This document shows, in pieces, positions 19,396 through 33,700 of a DNA stretch of 37,448 nucleotides; the first letter of the stretch is position 1, and every line of letters starts with the position of its first letter. The stretch comes from Mansonella perstans (taxonomy: Eukaryota; Nematoda; Chromadorea; Rhabditida; Onchocercidae). Both the position numbers and the translations under genes were made by a program. The notes under the pieces were generated by a model. It ran no database searches, had not been told where the DNA came from, and saw only the letters and a program-made list of their open reading frames with translations. The stretch lies in assembly GCA_037074765.1 (NCBI GenBank), contig JBAMDO010000334.1:1-37448 (forward strand). The letters run 5' to 3'.

Positions 19396-22300
19396 ATGAC
19401 CGCTGAATGGTGCGCCGAAAATTTGCGCGATTGTCAGGTCCACCTTTTTTTTAATGTTAACTACTTATTTAGGAATATTTGATTCCATAAATATTTACGA
19501 AAGCTCGACTTATCATTTATGAGTCGTAAAAATTCAATAAATGAAGTTTTTATGGAAAATAAGCGATAAAAATTTTGAAAGTATTTGAAAAAAATGAGTT
19601 AAATAATTTTGATATACTACAAATTCTATCATTATTTTCCAACTCCATACAATCTCATTTCCATTTTTAGCTTGTATGATGTGATTTAATTTATCATTCA
19701 GATACAATTTTTCGCTGAATGTTGCAAGGGATGTTAACTCTATTTATTTTGCTTATATTAGCGTATAAATTTGTGACATTAATTTAAAAAAGTTTAATTT
19801 AGGCTTGGAAAGCAGAAGGCATTCAAATTTCAACAAATTCCAATGAAGCAGCACGTTTATTTGACGCTCTTTTGCGACAATACGTTTCTTGGAGTGACTG
19901 CGCGCAGCTAGGCGGAATGGGTAAAACACTTAGCAAAATGATTGAAGCAGAGCCAAATGCCAGTAAGATAATACATTGATTTTTCTACGTTTTTTTTTTA
20001 CATGGATTTGGCATATTAAATGATAAAACTGATATGAAGAACCAACCAGCAGACTTCATTCGTGTTAATTGCGCCTGACATGTATAAATTATATTTGATA
20101 TATGTGATAAGAATGATATGAAAGCCTAGTATTGATAACTTCATTATCCTCCCTCTTGATTGTCTTATCAAACATAATTCAATTCTTAATAACTAGAAAA
20201 TGATTCTTGATCACTTTTCCGTATAAATTTCAAGTATATTAAAATGTTTCGCGTTTGCCCTATTTGCATGTTTTAGAAATACATTTTGAACATTTTATTA
20301 ATTTATTCTAAATTTTAAATTTTAAGTATTCCAAATTGGAAAGAAATTTTTCGAGAAGAACTTTTAACTAAAATTTAACCGTCTTCATTTTATTATAACG
20401 ATTTCTAGTTTAGTAATGAGTCGGGTGATATCACTGGGTTTGGAAGCGATGGGGACAGGGCGGTCAATAAGATTAGACAATAATTATCGGAATGAGTTGA
20501 AACAATTGCTGAATGATGCATCTGAGCGTGGTACCGTGTATGAAAAAAATCATGCAAAAGCTATCGATATGTTTATTAATGAGTTAGTCAAGTTTATTTC
20601 TTATTATTTTAAATAATAGACCTATAAATTTAATTATTGCTGTAATCAGAATTTAAGTATAGTTATTGCATTTGAAATTATTGTTATCATTAAAAGATTA
20701 TCAATTCAATAAATAAATTGATTAGGTTCATATTTAATAAATTAATTAACCACTGATTTTATACTTTCTGCTATCGAAATTTAAATAATGATTCATTTGA
20801 AACGATTACTAAAATTCTAAAGATATTATTAATGCAGTAAATTTATCCATTGTTTTACATGAAGAACGAAGAAAGATCAAAACTTTAAATTTTAGATTGA
20901 AAATTCTTTGCCTTCATAATGGTCATCCCATTTCTCTACACATCATTGATTTGTTTTACTTTTTAAAATTAATAATATCAAAGATTTTCCTAAAAAAAAT
21001 TTTTTCAAGTTTTATTTTAAGACTGAAAAAAGTTGAAATTATCAAGTTTTAATTCTGAAGTAAAATGATTTCCATTTCTTTTATTCTTTTTACTTCTGCA
21101 GTAAAATGTTAGCAGCATGTGAAGAATGGGAAAAAATTTTGAACGAAACACCAAATGATTTGCTGGCACTAAAATTTGCTCATGATGCATATTTTTATTT
21201 GGGTAGCAAGCAGTGTATCCGTGATAGCATTGCCCGAGTACTCCCGAAATGGAAATCAACAACACCATGTTACAGGTTTTTCTTAGTTATTTTCATTCTT
21301 ATTGATTAATTATCAATGGTGACATCTGCGTATTCTAAAATAAATTAAATTAGTAATTTTGTTCGTTTTTAGGCTTGACGAAACTTATTCGTTACTAAAG
21401 CGATGAAAAAAAAAACTAATTTGAAGTTCAGCAATTAAAGTTTTCAATTTTAAATTTTGCAAAATTATCAAGTTCTTTGAAAAAAGAAAAAAATTTCGCG
21501 AATCAATCTAAACAGGGTAGTTTTCTTTTGAGAAAATAAACTTCCGAACTTTTTAAGCAAATTTTCCAAGTTTCACTAGCAGTTATCTTTCATTATCAAA
21601 CCTTAGATATGCTATACTTCCACTGAAATAGATATTTATCAAGAATATGAAAAGTTTCGTGCCACTTCCAAAAAACTTCAGCTACCTTCACGGTATGTAT
21701 GCATTTGGTTTGGAGGAATGCGAACAGTACGATGAAGCTGAGAAATATGCCAAGAAGGTAAATGGCCATTATCTATTTTACTGGAATAAGATTAATTTAT
21801 GTTGTTTTGTTTTTGGCAATGCGTTTAAATCATTCATCATTCATTCTCATGTTCAGTTTTTATGTCTATCCGTAGCATTTTTTGTATTTAAGTATATGCT
21901 GTTATTGATTTCTGATAATGGTATCTCGATTTTAGGGTCTTGAACTCAATAAGCATGATACTTGGGCAACACATGCTTTGGCACATTGCATGGAAATGAA
22001 TGGTCGTATCAACGAAGGCATTCGTTTTATGGAATCAACTGAAACCAATTGGAATGTATGTCTAATTATTCAAGAATTTCGGAATTATGTCAGTCAAGTA
22101 TTAGAAATATGCAGTTGATGATTTGAAAAACGGATTAAATTAGAATAACCGTTGAGGGAAAAAATGTCATCTTTCCGGAAGTCGGTGATTTTTGAATCAT
22201 TTTAGTTGTTTCCGAATCAAACACATAAAACATCTTCAACCATACGAAATTGTTCTCTCTTGTGTAGTATTATCGCATAGCACTTTCCAGCTTTTTTTTC

Positions 22301-25286
22301 CTTCTTTTTAAGATTCCATAGAACTCGATAAAATAAATTTACAGAAGTTAGAAAAAGTCATATGCTTTACACGAGAATCTATTTTTTGTTGTTTCGGATA
22401 AACTCATAGCTGAAAAACAAATTGAACAGTAAAATTTCCGAAATTTAATTTTTGAAAAAGTTTGAACAGTCTTAAACTTTCAAAAATTTGTATCTTTTTA
22501 GGATAATTTGATTTTATTTTTATTTCTTCAGAAGTGTTCTTACCTCGCTTGTCATAATTATTGGCATATCGCACTTTATTACATCGAACTTGGCAAATAT
22601 GATGAAGCATTATCATATTACGACAGGTGCTACATATATTTTTGTTATTAGCAACTGCATTGGATCTAATTAGTTCAGTTCAATTTTTCTGTTCAAATTT
22701 TAAAATTTTTCTCGGCGACTCAAAATTATTACCCAAAAAAAGTATTTTTGAAATGATTACTTGTGAGAATTAGCTATAGTTTATGTAATTGGTAATTAAG
22801 CAGTTTTATTTTGGTATTTCAGTTACAAAAAATAAAAATAAATAAATAAATAAATTATATTCACTGTTCCCAAACGCAAAAATAAAAAGAACAATGTAAA
22901 TAAGTTCATTTATTAACCAATATAATATCACCTAATTTTAGTGAACCAACATCTAAGTAATTATATTTTAATTTAATTAACATTTTATTAATTAAACTTT
23001 CATTTCATTTGTATCATTACAGTCACTTTAACGGCATTTAAATGACCACACTTATTAGCTCTGATTGAAAAGATTGTAACAGAGATGATGGACATTGTAC
23101 TACCTTCACCTTACCTTAGCACAATCAATAAATTTCTATGAATGGAATAGTCTTTCAAAAAATATCCGGCAATATGTGTATTTTAGAGAGATAGCGGGAC
23201 GGACGAAAAGTGGTGCAATGTTGGATATTGTTGATGCATCATCAGTCCTTCTTCGCTTCCAAATAGAAGGTATATCGGTTGGTAACCGATGGAATGCTCT
23301 TTTACCACTCGTTAAACCGCATATACATGGTATATTTACATATTTCCGTAATTAATTAAGAGAGGAACTTAAAATATACGCAAACATCCCAATAAGTTGC
23401 AGTTGATTGTGATAATTTGAAACTTTTCATTTTGTTGGCAATTTTTGGCAATTCTCTAAACTTTCACCTATGAAATGTCATTTGTCATATAAAATATCAC
23501 TTGATTAGATCGATTTAGGAAATGTATTCTTAAACTGATTAGATGATTTAAAAATAATCTTATAAGAAAATTCAGCGACTGGAAAAAAATTTTAAAAAAT
23601 GTTTGCAGATTTTTGGTTTGTTAAATTTCAAAGATTTTTGAATTATTTCAGATCATATATTAGCATTCAATGACGCGCACATTCGTATGGTTATCGAAGG
23701 TTGCAATGATGATGCAGTTAGGAAGTATCATTGCGACAGTATTACAAGTTTTATACAGTTAGCTCCTTTCGAATAATTGGTTAATTAATCACAAGTATCA
23801 GTTAAGTTGTATGAGCTAAAATACCACATTCTATTCAGTTTAAAATAAGTTGTGCTTTAATTTTTGTATCTTTGAAGAAAAAGTGATTTCACGATATACT
23901 ATTCAAAGAAAAATTTCGATTTTTTAGAGAAATCGAATCTATTTGTCAGAGTGTTATATGACAATTAATAAATAATTAAAACATGCAAATGCATTTCAAT
24001 ATGTATTTTCTTGTTTCCATATAAATACTCTATTATTACAGCAACAATAGTGGTGATAACAACGAACGAACCCGAAATTTAGGGAAATCTATCTGTGATG
24101 CGATAACTTCTTATTATAGTGGTAATTATCACAAAGTCGTTCAGACATTAGCGCCCACACGACATAATGTGTACAGCATAGGTGGCAGTAATGCACAAGT
24201 TAGTTTATAAAGTTTACTGTATAATATGTCACATATATATATATATATATTTGTCACATATATATATATAATATAAACTGTACGAAAGGCAGGAATGCCA
24301 AAAAATTCTGCAACTCATATTAATTTTTATATAAAAAAAAAATTCTGCAACTCATTAGTGTGTAACATAAAATTTTTTCTAACATACCATGTAATATACA
24401 TTGGTGTGTACCGTACAAGTGCAAAGGTCAGTTATACAGTAGCGCAGTTGCAGATAACATACAATAACCAAATCTAATATTTCAACCAAAAATTATTTAA
24501 CCTTAGCTCCCGGATAAGAAAACATCTATGGGATGCAAGCTGATGTATTGCTTTCCATTTCCACACTGTAACGTCATGCTTTCTGCAGCACCATTAATCT
24601 GAGTGGTAAAATTTCGGAATTTTAATATTCTAAATTGGAGAGAAGCAAGAAAATGCATCAATTTTTATTTTAAAAGTAAATAATCCTTTACATAGCAGTA
24701 ATATTTAAGATAAGTTATTTATAAGCAACGTGAAAATATCTTTCTTTAAAACACCTTTTTACGCAATTTATACTTGCCATGCGCAGATCAGGATTCGTTA
24801 CATGTATGTTAGCTGTGAACTGTACTCAGTGATTCAAGTTTAGATCATATCACTATTAGCTTAGATCAAATAGTTAAGTAAATATTCAGTATCTGTCTTA
24901 TTATCTTCCAGCGTGACATATTTACACAATTACTTATTCATAGTGCTTTGTCTTCAACAGAAGTGGATGATCATAATCTTGGAAGGTAAGTGGTTTTTTA
25001 ATTATGCTTGCTCATTTCAAAATTTTTTGATGCGACTTCCGAATCATATTTACTGATCTGGTACAATGTTGTTAAAAGCCTGATTACAGTTAATAGTATA
25101 CATCTCTTTCTAGAGTGCCTTGATAGAGTGGTTGGATTTAATTTCATAAGAAATAATAATCGTTTTACAGCTGCAAGAAAATTTGAAGTTTTTAGAATGG
25201 TATTAGAAGAACGAAATATGATAAGGAAGAATTCGACTTTGGGTCAAAAGTTACTGAACAAGTACAACCACTTGAAAAGAAGTTAG
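19396..25286 (+). CDS. TTC38: Tetratricopeptide repeat protein 38 homologue
   Basis: Complete gene of 474 aa; human TTC38 has about 470. Twelve exons join in phase: 19396-19437, 19803-19962, 20414-20582, 21102-21275, 21682-21757, 21936-22055, 22532-22626, 23187-23329, 23652-23757, 24042-24198, 24912-24985, 25178-25286. Family hallmarks run in order: LRDCQAW at the N-terminus, LLRQYVSW, LALKFAHDAYFYLG, LHGMYAFGLEE, ATHALAHCMEM, ACHNYWHIALYYIE, SGAMLDIVDASS, GISVGNRW, ILAFNDAH, GGSNAQRD. The TPR-like helices lie in the middle third. No signal peptide or membrane segment is seen; a soluble cytoplasmic protein is expected. Its molecular function is not established to my knowledge. Odd points: a good acceptor at 23021 inside intron 7 would lead to an early stop, and the last exon must use AAG at 25177 rather than the stronger CAG at 25170 to stay in frame. 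Confidence 0.95.
24227..24275. repeat. Duplicated (TA)n run in TTC38 intron 10
   Basis: The phrase gtcacatatatatat occurs twice in a row, each followed by a TA run of 10-20 bp. This is a small intronic microsatellite. Confidence 0.85.
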
Positions 25287-27742
25287 CAGCAAGGATGATA
25301 AATCATTAAAAAATTGCAATTTTACCTGCTATGAATTTAATCCATAGAGTTAATAATTTTATTATTTAAATAAATTGAAAGCAAGCCGTTGAAGTTTATT
25401 TTTTATAATTGATAAACCTATATTTAAGTTTATACAATAAATAAGTTTAAATTCTCTTTCCAGCACATGATCATTTTGTTTTATTTTATTGAATCTAAAC
25501 TAATTGCATTACAATTAGGGCTGAATTGGTTTCACCAGAAAACAAATGATCAGTCGGATTACTAAATAATACTTTTGTATCGGATATTTTTTATTTCAAA
25601 GAACTAAGAACCGAAAGAGAAATTTTTAATAAATTTTTTCTTGCACTAATTAAATTTGTTTATATATTGCAGTGCAGAACACACAGGTACTGATCATATC
25701 ATCTTTATCATCAGCGACACAAGATGATAAATGAAGAAATCAAAAATACTTCATATCGTTGATAATATTTACTTGAGAATAGAGGAAGAGATAGAAAAAA
25801 CTGTAACAACAAATATTGTCATAATTTAACTTTCTTTTTTTTTTACTGAGAAATCAAAAGATACTTAAAAAGCTAAAAAGTTAAATTTATTTGATCAATC
25901 GATATAAATCATTTTTCAGTGGTCATTTGGATGATACATCAGTGATGATACATTTCATCATTTCTGATAATTGATAAAGCATTTATTAGTTTCATTAAAT
26001 TCATTTTGTCCTTTGTCCTTTTTTCTGCACATTGACTGTATTTTAATAAAATGGTCTGTTATTCTTGTACTATCAGTTATCTCATAACGATAAGATAACA
26101 ATACTTGAAAGAGTTTAAAATTTGGTTAAGGGGGAAAAAAGAAAGTTAATTCAGAAAGACAAAATAAACTGAATGTTAGAAACATATAATAAAAAATGTT
26201 GAAATATGAAAAATAAACAAGTAGACAAATCAACTAGGAAAAGATTTCATTAATTACAATTAATTAAGGCTAATATTATTTCAATTACCAAAAATTTTTG
26301 CAGCAAATTACCACTACTCATTCACATTGCAAAAGTAATTTAGTTTTTGCTATTCACAAATAAATCTCCCTTTTTTTCGAACTTTTTGAATATTTAATAA
26401 TTTCCTGCAATCAAAAAAAAAAAAGAAAAATAAAACAAGCAAAAAAAAAGGAATCATAATTTAAATTTATACAAACGACTAGAAATCACCAGCAGTTCAA
26501 AAAAAAAATATTTTAGAATGTAAAATATACAACATACATGGGAAAAATATGTTAGGCAATTTATTAATTACCAATTAATTAATATATAAAATATTAAAAT
26601 ATTAAAATTTTTAAGAGGGAGAGAGAAAGAAAGAAAAACAGTTGAACCGTAGAAAGAAGGCCAAATAACAAAAAAATTAAGGAAACGTGAAGGAAATTTC
26701 GGTTGGATGAATTTAAAAAATAAAGCGAAAAAAATGCAGCCGAATAATATATCAACAAATATTTATTTCGTGCAATCTTAAATTTATTAAATTAGAAATT
26801 TACAGTTTATCAAAATTTTAATAAGTGTTATCTTCCTTTTAAGTATAGTTTGATTGATTTGAACAAACATTTAAATTTTACACAAAAAAAGACAAAAAAC
26901 CGGAACTGCATAACATAACCGGTATTTAAAATGCAACTATGCGATTTCTAAATTGCAACATTAATGCAAATGAAACATGCAATATATATATCATATAGAT
27001 AAGACCGTAATAACTTAATTAATTTTTTTTGTTTTCTGATAAATTGGAATCGATTACGTTTAAAAAAACAAAAAAATTTTTTTTTGCTTAATTCATTTTT
27101 CTTTTACTGAAAAAAATTCTTTCGAATCATTTTTATTGATTACAACATCCTGATATTTCCTATAATTTTGCTATTTGTTATCATTTGCTCTTGCTAATCG
27201 ATTATTTTTGTCTTTTCACTTTTTTTTGAATGGTTAATCTTTTCAAATTGCTATGTAAAATATATTTATAAAAATTTATGGCAATATAATTCCAATTTTC
27301 ACAACATTTAATTTTCCGCTAAGGTTGTTCAATCAAGTTTTGATCTATATTAAAACTATCATTTTTGTTCTTTTTCCTTTCAAAAAATAAAATAAAATAA
27401 ATCAAATATTGCAATCAGTTAGCTTTCAATTATTTACAAATTGAAAATTCTAATATCCTTTAAAGAAATTAATTCGATAAACAAATTTTACACATGTATA
27501 ATATGATTCACATAAAATGATAAATATTATTTATATAAAATATATGAATAAATAATCATCCATATATGTTTTTTTCTGAAAGCAATAAATTATTTTGAAA
27601 TGGTGAAATTTCAAATTTCACTACTTCAAAATTTGTTTTAAATAATTTTAAAAAAGCATATCAACAATTGTTGATTTTTTTTGAATTCAGGAATATTTGA
27701 CAAATCTTCAAATCAAATGATGATAATCATATTAGTCACAAA
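25287..27742. other. Intergenic DNA between convergent TTC38 and EGF-like genes
   Basis: About 2.45 kb of very AT-rich sequence with many A and T runs. It should hold the 3' UTRs of both genes. No coding exon, RNA gene or element is supported. Confidence 0.55.
25369..25374 (+). terminator. Possible poly(A) signal of TTC38
   Basis: AATAAA 83 bases after the stop codon, with another near 25437. The distance is right; the hexamer is common by chance. Confidence 0.4.
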
Positions 27743-30700
27743 CTAAATCTTAGTATTACTAGCATTACTTAGGAGACTGCAGGTTTGATCATTTGGTTTG
27801 TTTAGTATTTCTATTGACCTGAAACATGGTGAATTTTAGTTGAATGAATAAATTTTGTAATTTGCGAGATCAATTTTATTGCTGTCAGAATTCAATATGT
27901 AATTCTTGGAAAGTTAAAATCTTACTTTCATAATTTAATCGACCGGATGATTTTACTGATTTCAAATTAGATTTCAAATTTTTGTTTGTTTAAGTTTCGC
28001 CAAGCAAAGTAATGACAATATGTAAGGATATATCTGATGAAAATTTGTCCGTAAAAGTGATTTAGAATATTATTATAAAAATTTCACCTTCATAGTAAAT
28101 AATTCTTCCCACAAATTGCTAATAATTTCATTCCAATTCAATTAATTAAAATTGTAAAATGATTTACATTAGTAATTAATTGCTTGGTAAGCTAATTAAC
28201 TAAATTAACATTTGACTACAATTAGCATTACTTTATCGAAATCATGTCCTGGCAGTCTCATTTCACTTCTACATCTATTGTTTTAGTGACTCGAAAAAAA
28301 ATCATTCAGCACTGATATTTAGATTTATGAGATGTAACAAGAGTTTCAATTATTACCCGGTGATTCCCTCGGAATGATATAAGCATTTTAAGGGATATGT
28401 TATGAAAATTAGCTTGTTGCCGCGGGTAAAATTCATTATTAACTGCTCCTAAACTAACCTGTATGGTGGAGGTGGTGTACCAAACCAATAATTTTCATTA
28501 TCAGATGGTGCAGATGGATTTATAGTGGTAGTATTACGGTACGGACCGTACGGTTCATAAACCGTTGAAATTAATGGTCGTTGATGCTCCGATCTCTGTA
28601 ATCATTTATCACACATTTCTGATACCGGTTATAATTTGTGTTCTGTATTATTTTAATTTGTGATTAAAAAGCATAATAATTCTTTGAAATAATTAATGAG
28701 AATTTTGTAGTAATTAATTGAATATCATCTTTGAGGTTGTAGCCTGAAATTTTACATTGATACTTTTGCAAAATAATATTTAAATTTGTCAAATTTATCA
28801 AAATCCATTCCTACCTTTTAAATATCTAATTATATCTGAGTTAAACTGAGATAAGCAGGTTAATGATGATTTGTTTAAAGTAGCAAAATTTTAAAATGGT
28901 CAGTTGGCATTAAACAGTTGTTGAAATAATTATCAGTTGTGGAATTTTACAAATATTTATGTGGAAAAGCAAAAGCTAGTACTGATGGAAAATATTTGCC
29001 TATATCGTGTAGAGCATTCTTTTATAAAGCTAAAAAGAAAAAAAAGGAATGTCAAAGCCTATTGATATCATGTTTGTGCCTAGGAACAAAATAACATTCT
29101 AACTAGTGCTTAAATTAATAGAAAACTTAACGTCGCCTATTGATTTTTCCTGCTTTTCCTGCAACACACAAAGCAAATACTTATGGCCAAGTATGGGAAT
29201 AATAAAGTAAGCTAGTCTTATTATTGATCAAAAAGAAAAAAACAACCAAATATTATGAATATGGATTAAATTAAATTAATTGATAAGTTAATTTGAAATT
29301 GAAAAAAAAAAAGGATATCATTTTTATTGCTACATTTAATTTTGACCGTTTGAATATTCATTTTGCCGAAAGAACGAATATTTTTTTTCCAAGTGATGGT
29401 CATTCATTCATTACTTTCGATTTTTGTAAAAAGCTAAGCTAATTAAAAATTTTAAATGACCAGTAAAAACACCTTCAAAAGGTCATTTTGTCGAGCTTCA
29501 TGAGCTTGAACAAGTTCCAAGCATCTATTTAATGTATTCTGATCGAATGGTGCATCCAGATCATCCTTTTTACGTTGTGACAAAAATGTCCCAAAGCAAT
29601 CACAAAGACCACATCGCATCATCTGTAAAATGAGTTTGAATAATTTTTGACCTTAAAAATTACATTTTTACCCTAAAATTGCGGAATGATAATTTCGCAA
29701 ATTTCTGCAAATGATGCTTGATACTTTAATATAAGTCCAGGTTACAAAACCTAATTATTTTCAAATCTTTATGCATAAATAATTCTTAACTAATGACTTG
29801 TAAATTACATCAAAGCTAAATCAAATAGTTGAAACAGAACGAAACTGCAAATTTTGAATGAGTAGTTCATTTTTGATTTTTTTCTTATTTCTTAAATAAA
29901 ATTGAAAACTGGAAATGCCGTCGCAAATGTTAAAATCAATTTGCATATAAATAAAGTTGACAGCGTAAAAAAAACTCAATTATTTGGCAAAAAAAAAATT
30001 TTTTTTCAAAATTAGAGAATGTTCAGGGAACTAACTCTAGTGAAAAAGATTAATTTGCTCTTTGGCTAACTACTATTTTCATCTTCTAAATGAGCCCAGC
30101 CTTAGGAAGCCGCATTTTTTTTTATGCACAAAATATACATTTGATAAGCAACACTTTATATTAATCCTAATGTATCACATCTATAAAATCAAATTTGTAG
30201 TGATAATAATGTTTACCGTTAGGAAATATTTATAGAAAAAAAAAAGAGCTGAAAAATAATTTTTCAGCTCGAGGGAAAACGTGAAAACGTGAATAAATAT
30301 TATGACAGGAAAATTTTGCACATTTACTAATTATTAAATAAATATTTTTCTTTTTTTTAAAAAAGAAAAAATTGTATTTGCCTTTTTTGCTTACTTTTTT
30401 TCCTGAAGTAAATTTTATGGGAGTAATTAAAAAAATTTGTTATACATTGTAATAGATGGAAAGTCAAAAGTGAAAGAGATGAAAGAGCACAGATGTTCCG
30501 AGGAAATTTATCAGTTCGAAAAGCTTCGAAGGATAGCAAAATTCTATCATCTAAGCTAAAGCTGCCTATGAATAATTGGCTTGTAGCAAAGGAATTGCTA
30601 GGTTTGTAGTGCAGGCTTAAAGCTTCAGCCTTTCTTGCAGTTATCAGTTTACGCCTACTTTTTAAATAACTAAATTACACTCACACTTAACACAAACAAA

Positions 30701-33700
30701 CACATACATACACACACATACATACATACTCACATACCTATACATACATATATAATATACAAATAAAACTGAACGTCTACTTATATTCGTGTAATATATA
30801 TGACTTCTAATACAATGCTTATTAATCGACTAAGTTACATGCTCAGTTCAAGAATTTAATAATATATTTATACAATTACAAATATATTTACTTTTAAAAA
30901 ACATACATATATAAACTAGAATATATATTTTTATAAGCTAAGTATATAGTTTATAAGTTAGAGTATTTAATAATTATATTTTAATGAAATTTTAAATTAT
31001 TTAATATGTCATATACTATAATATGTGTAGCATGCATAGCACAAATTTTATATAATACATTTATTTTATAGAATAATATTTTAAATTATATAATATATTT
31101 TATTACAGACAAATATAAGTTCAATAATAAAATAGGAACTATTTTTAAATTATATAATTACACCTGACATTATATTAGCATAGAATATTATAGAATATTA
31201 TTATATGATATATAATATAGAATATTATAGAATATAATGATATTATATTCTATGCTATATAATACATCTGATATTATATTTTGTGTTATATAATATCTAC
31301 AGTATGAATAACAGATATTTCAAATAATATATTCGTATTACTTTAATAATGTTTTAAATTACATCATACATGTTATATCATATTTTATATTATATAATAA
31401 ATGAATAGTGCATACTTTATATATTTCATATTATGCAATAAATACTTCAAATTATGCAATTAATTTTTGATATTTAAATTATACACAAACTTTTTAAAAT
31501 TTAAATTATATAAACATTGTAGATAGTATTAGCACTTTTGCATTACATGTATCAGAGAAACGACTGACATTGAGTTATTGAAAGCTGAGGAAGTGAAATC
31601 GATTTTTAAAATTGCCATTCATTGGCAAAATTCAGGCTGCAATGGAAAAGCAAGGAGGAAAACAGCTGTAGAGAATTAGTGTTTTCAATAAACATCATGC
31701 TAAATATAAACTTTTGAAGCTTAAAGCTTGCAAAGTTTGTAAATTTTAGTAACATATATTAGCATAATTTAATACCCGTACGTACTCCTTAAATTTTCTT
31801 TGTTCTCCCCCTTAATATATTATCTCAATTGGTAAATTATTGCTAACTTTCTGTGCTTGCTTCCATCCGGAATTGAATTTATCAATGAGAGAAGTAAGAT
31901 ATGAATTAATGAATGTATGTAGTTTGATAGCTTTCTATGAGTTTGTTAAGGTTTTCATTGAATTTAATTAGATTTTTAACTTTTTACCTATAATATATTG
32001 CATATAATACCTTTAATTATCAATTGCAAATTATTTTGGAATAATTTAACAATTTTGCAACTGGAAAAGTTACCGTAAAAATGATCGATTTTAGCATTTA
32101 AACTGCATTGATAAAATTCCAAGATGTACTTACCGTAATGAAAAGAGAACCAAACATGAGAATTAGTATAACTGATGAAGTTATATTGAAAAAGCTTCGA
32201 TTCACACTTCTCACATCATTCTTCATTGGCACTTCTAATTCACATGATAAACCAAAATAACGTTGTGGACATCTGCAAAAAATTTTTTTTTTAAGCAAAA
32301 TTCAATTTCTTTTTTTTTCTATAAAGATTTACATGGGGAGCTGAAAATTTTGATTGATTAAAATAGTATAAAAATGAACATGGAGTAAATAAACTGCTAA
32401 ATTTTAGCATTTCTTTATTGAAAGCTTAAATCATTCGTTTTTTTCCTTTTTAAAAATAACAACAAAAAAAAAGCTTAATTCAAAAAAAAATTAAAAATTA
32501 TTGAAATTTAATTTAAAATTATTGAAAAAATTAAAAAAATTAAAATTATTGAAAGAAATTAAAAATTATTGAAACTTTTAGGCTCATCTCTTGAAACCTT
32601 TGTGAGTATTTTTTTTTTTTTTTTTTGATAAAATATCATCCATCTGCTGCAAACAATAAACTTTACTGAAAAAAAAATTTTAATAATTTTTAATGCTATA
32701 TTCCAATGAATGAAGAAATGTGTGCACGAAATGTAAATTGTTTGAAAATGATTTATTATCAAAAAAAAACACACACACACACAGAACATTCTCCACCTAT
32801 TTTTTAGCCTTGCTTTTTAGCGCAATAAATATAGCATCGAAAAATGTTCTAGGAAATTAATTAATGCATAGATATTTAAAATAATTAATGATCATAATCA
32901 ATAGTGAGATAAACCAAATGTCCATTTCATTTCAACTAAATTTATTTTTAGCATAAAGGCAAAAAAATTGGCCGTAAATATCTAAAATACCTGGCACATT
33001 TTTTTTTAGAATGATAAAGTGAGTATTGTTTCGACAATTATAAAAAAACAAGAAATTTACACAAAAATTATTAATTCTTACAAGTAATTTTTAAAAAAAT
33101 TTGGGAAATTTACCGAAAATTATTGTTTCCTATAAATGAGTCGAAAAATTGAAAATATTAATAAAACTATTTCCAGAACATGGTAACACGAAGTAATTTG
33201 TCACTTATGTAGGATATTTCTTATTTACACTGATAACATCATTTGGGAATGCATTAAAATTTTATATTTAACAAAAAATCAATAAATGCTATAATTGGTT
33301 TAAAAAAACAGACGAACAAAGAAACAAATAAAAAGACAAACAAGCAAACAAACAAATATACAAACAAGTAAACAAACAAACAAACAAGCACGTACATTTA
33401 ATTTACGAATTAAAAAAGCAAAAATAAAAATTTGAAACTCACTTGCATTTTACTTCACCTTTACTCTTTTCAAATAATTCCTCATCTCGAATGTCCGAAA
33501 ATGTCAAATTGAATAAATCGCATATGTTTAATTCTATTTTCATTGGTACATGCAACAGTGATAATGAATTAATCAGTGATAAATTAAGCTCCGAACCTGT
33601 AAGAATTTAAGTTCACTTTAAATAATTCGAAATAATTAAAAATAATTTTTTTTTATCAAAACAAAAAATGAGGAATATGATATTAATTGAGCTATGAAAA

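Larger units (their letters stand above)
29623..32133. other. Long intron of the EGF-like gene
   Basis: About 2.5 kb with no supported exon. It holds a CATA/CACA-type simple repeat at about 30680-30760 and an extremely AT-rich block at about 30780-31500. A less AT-rich piece lies at 30540-30660 and another at 31550-31690, both unassigned. Confidence 0.6.

Noticed and set aside
21647..21943. Continuous 98-codon ORF through TTC38 exon 5 and beyond
   Set aside because: Only its first part (21682-21757) matches the family; the remainder is intron read-through.
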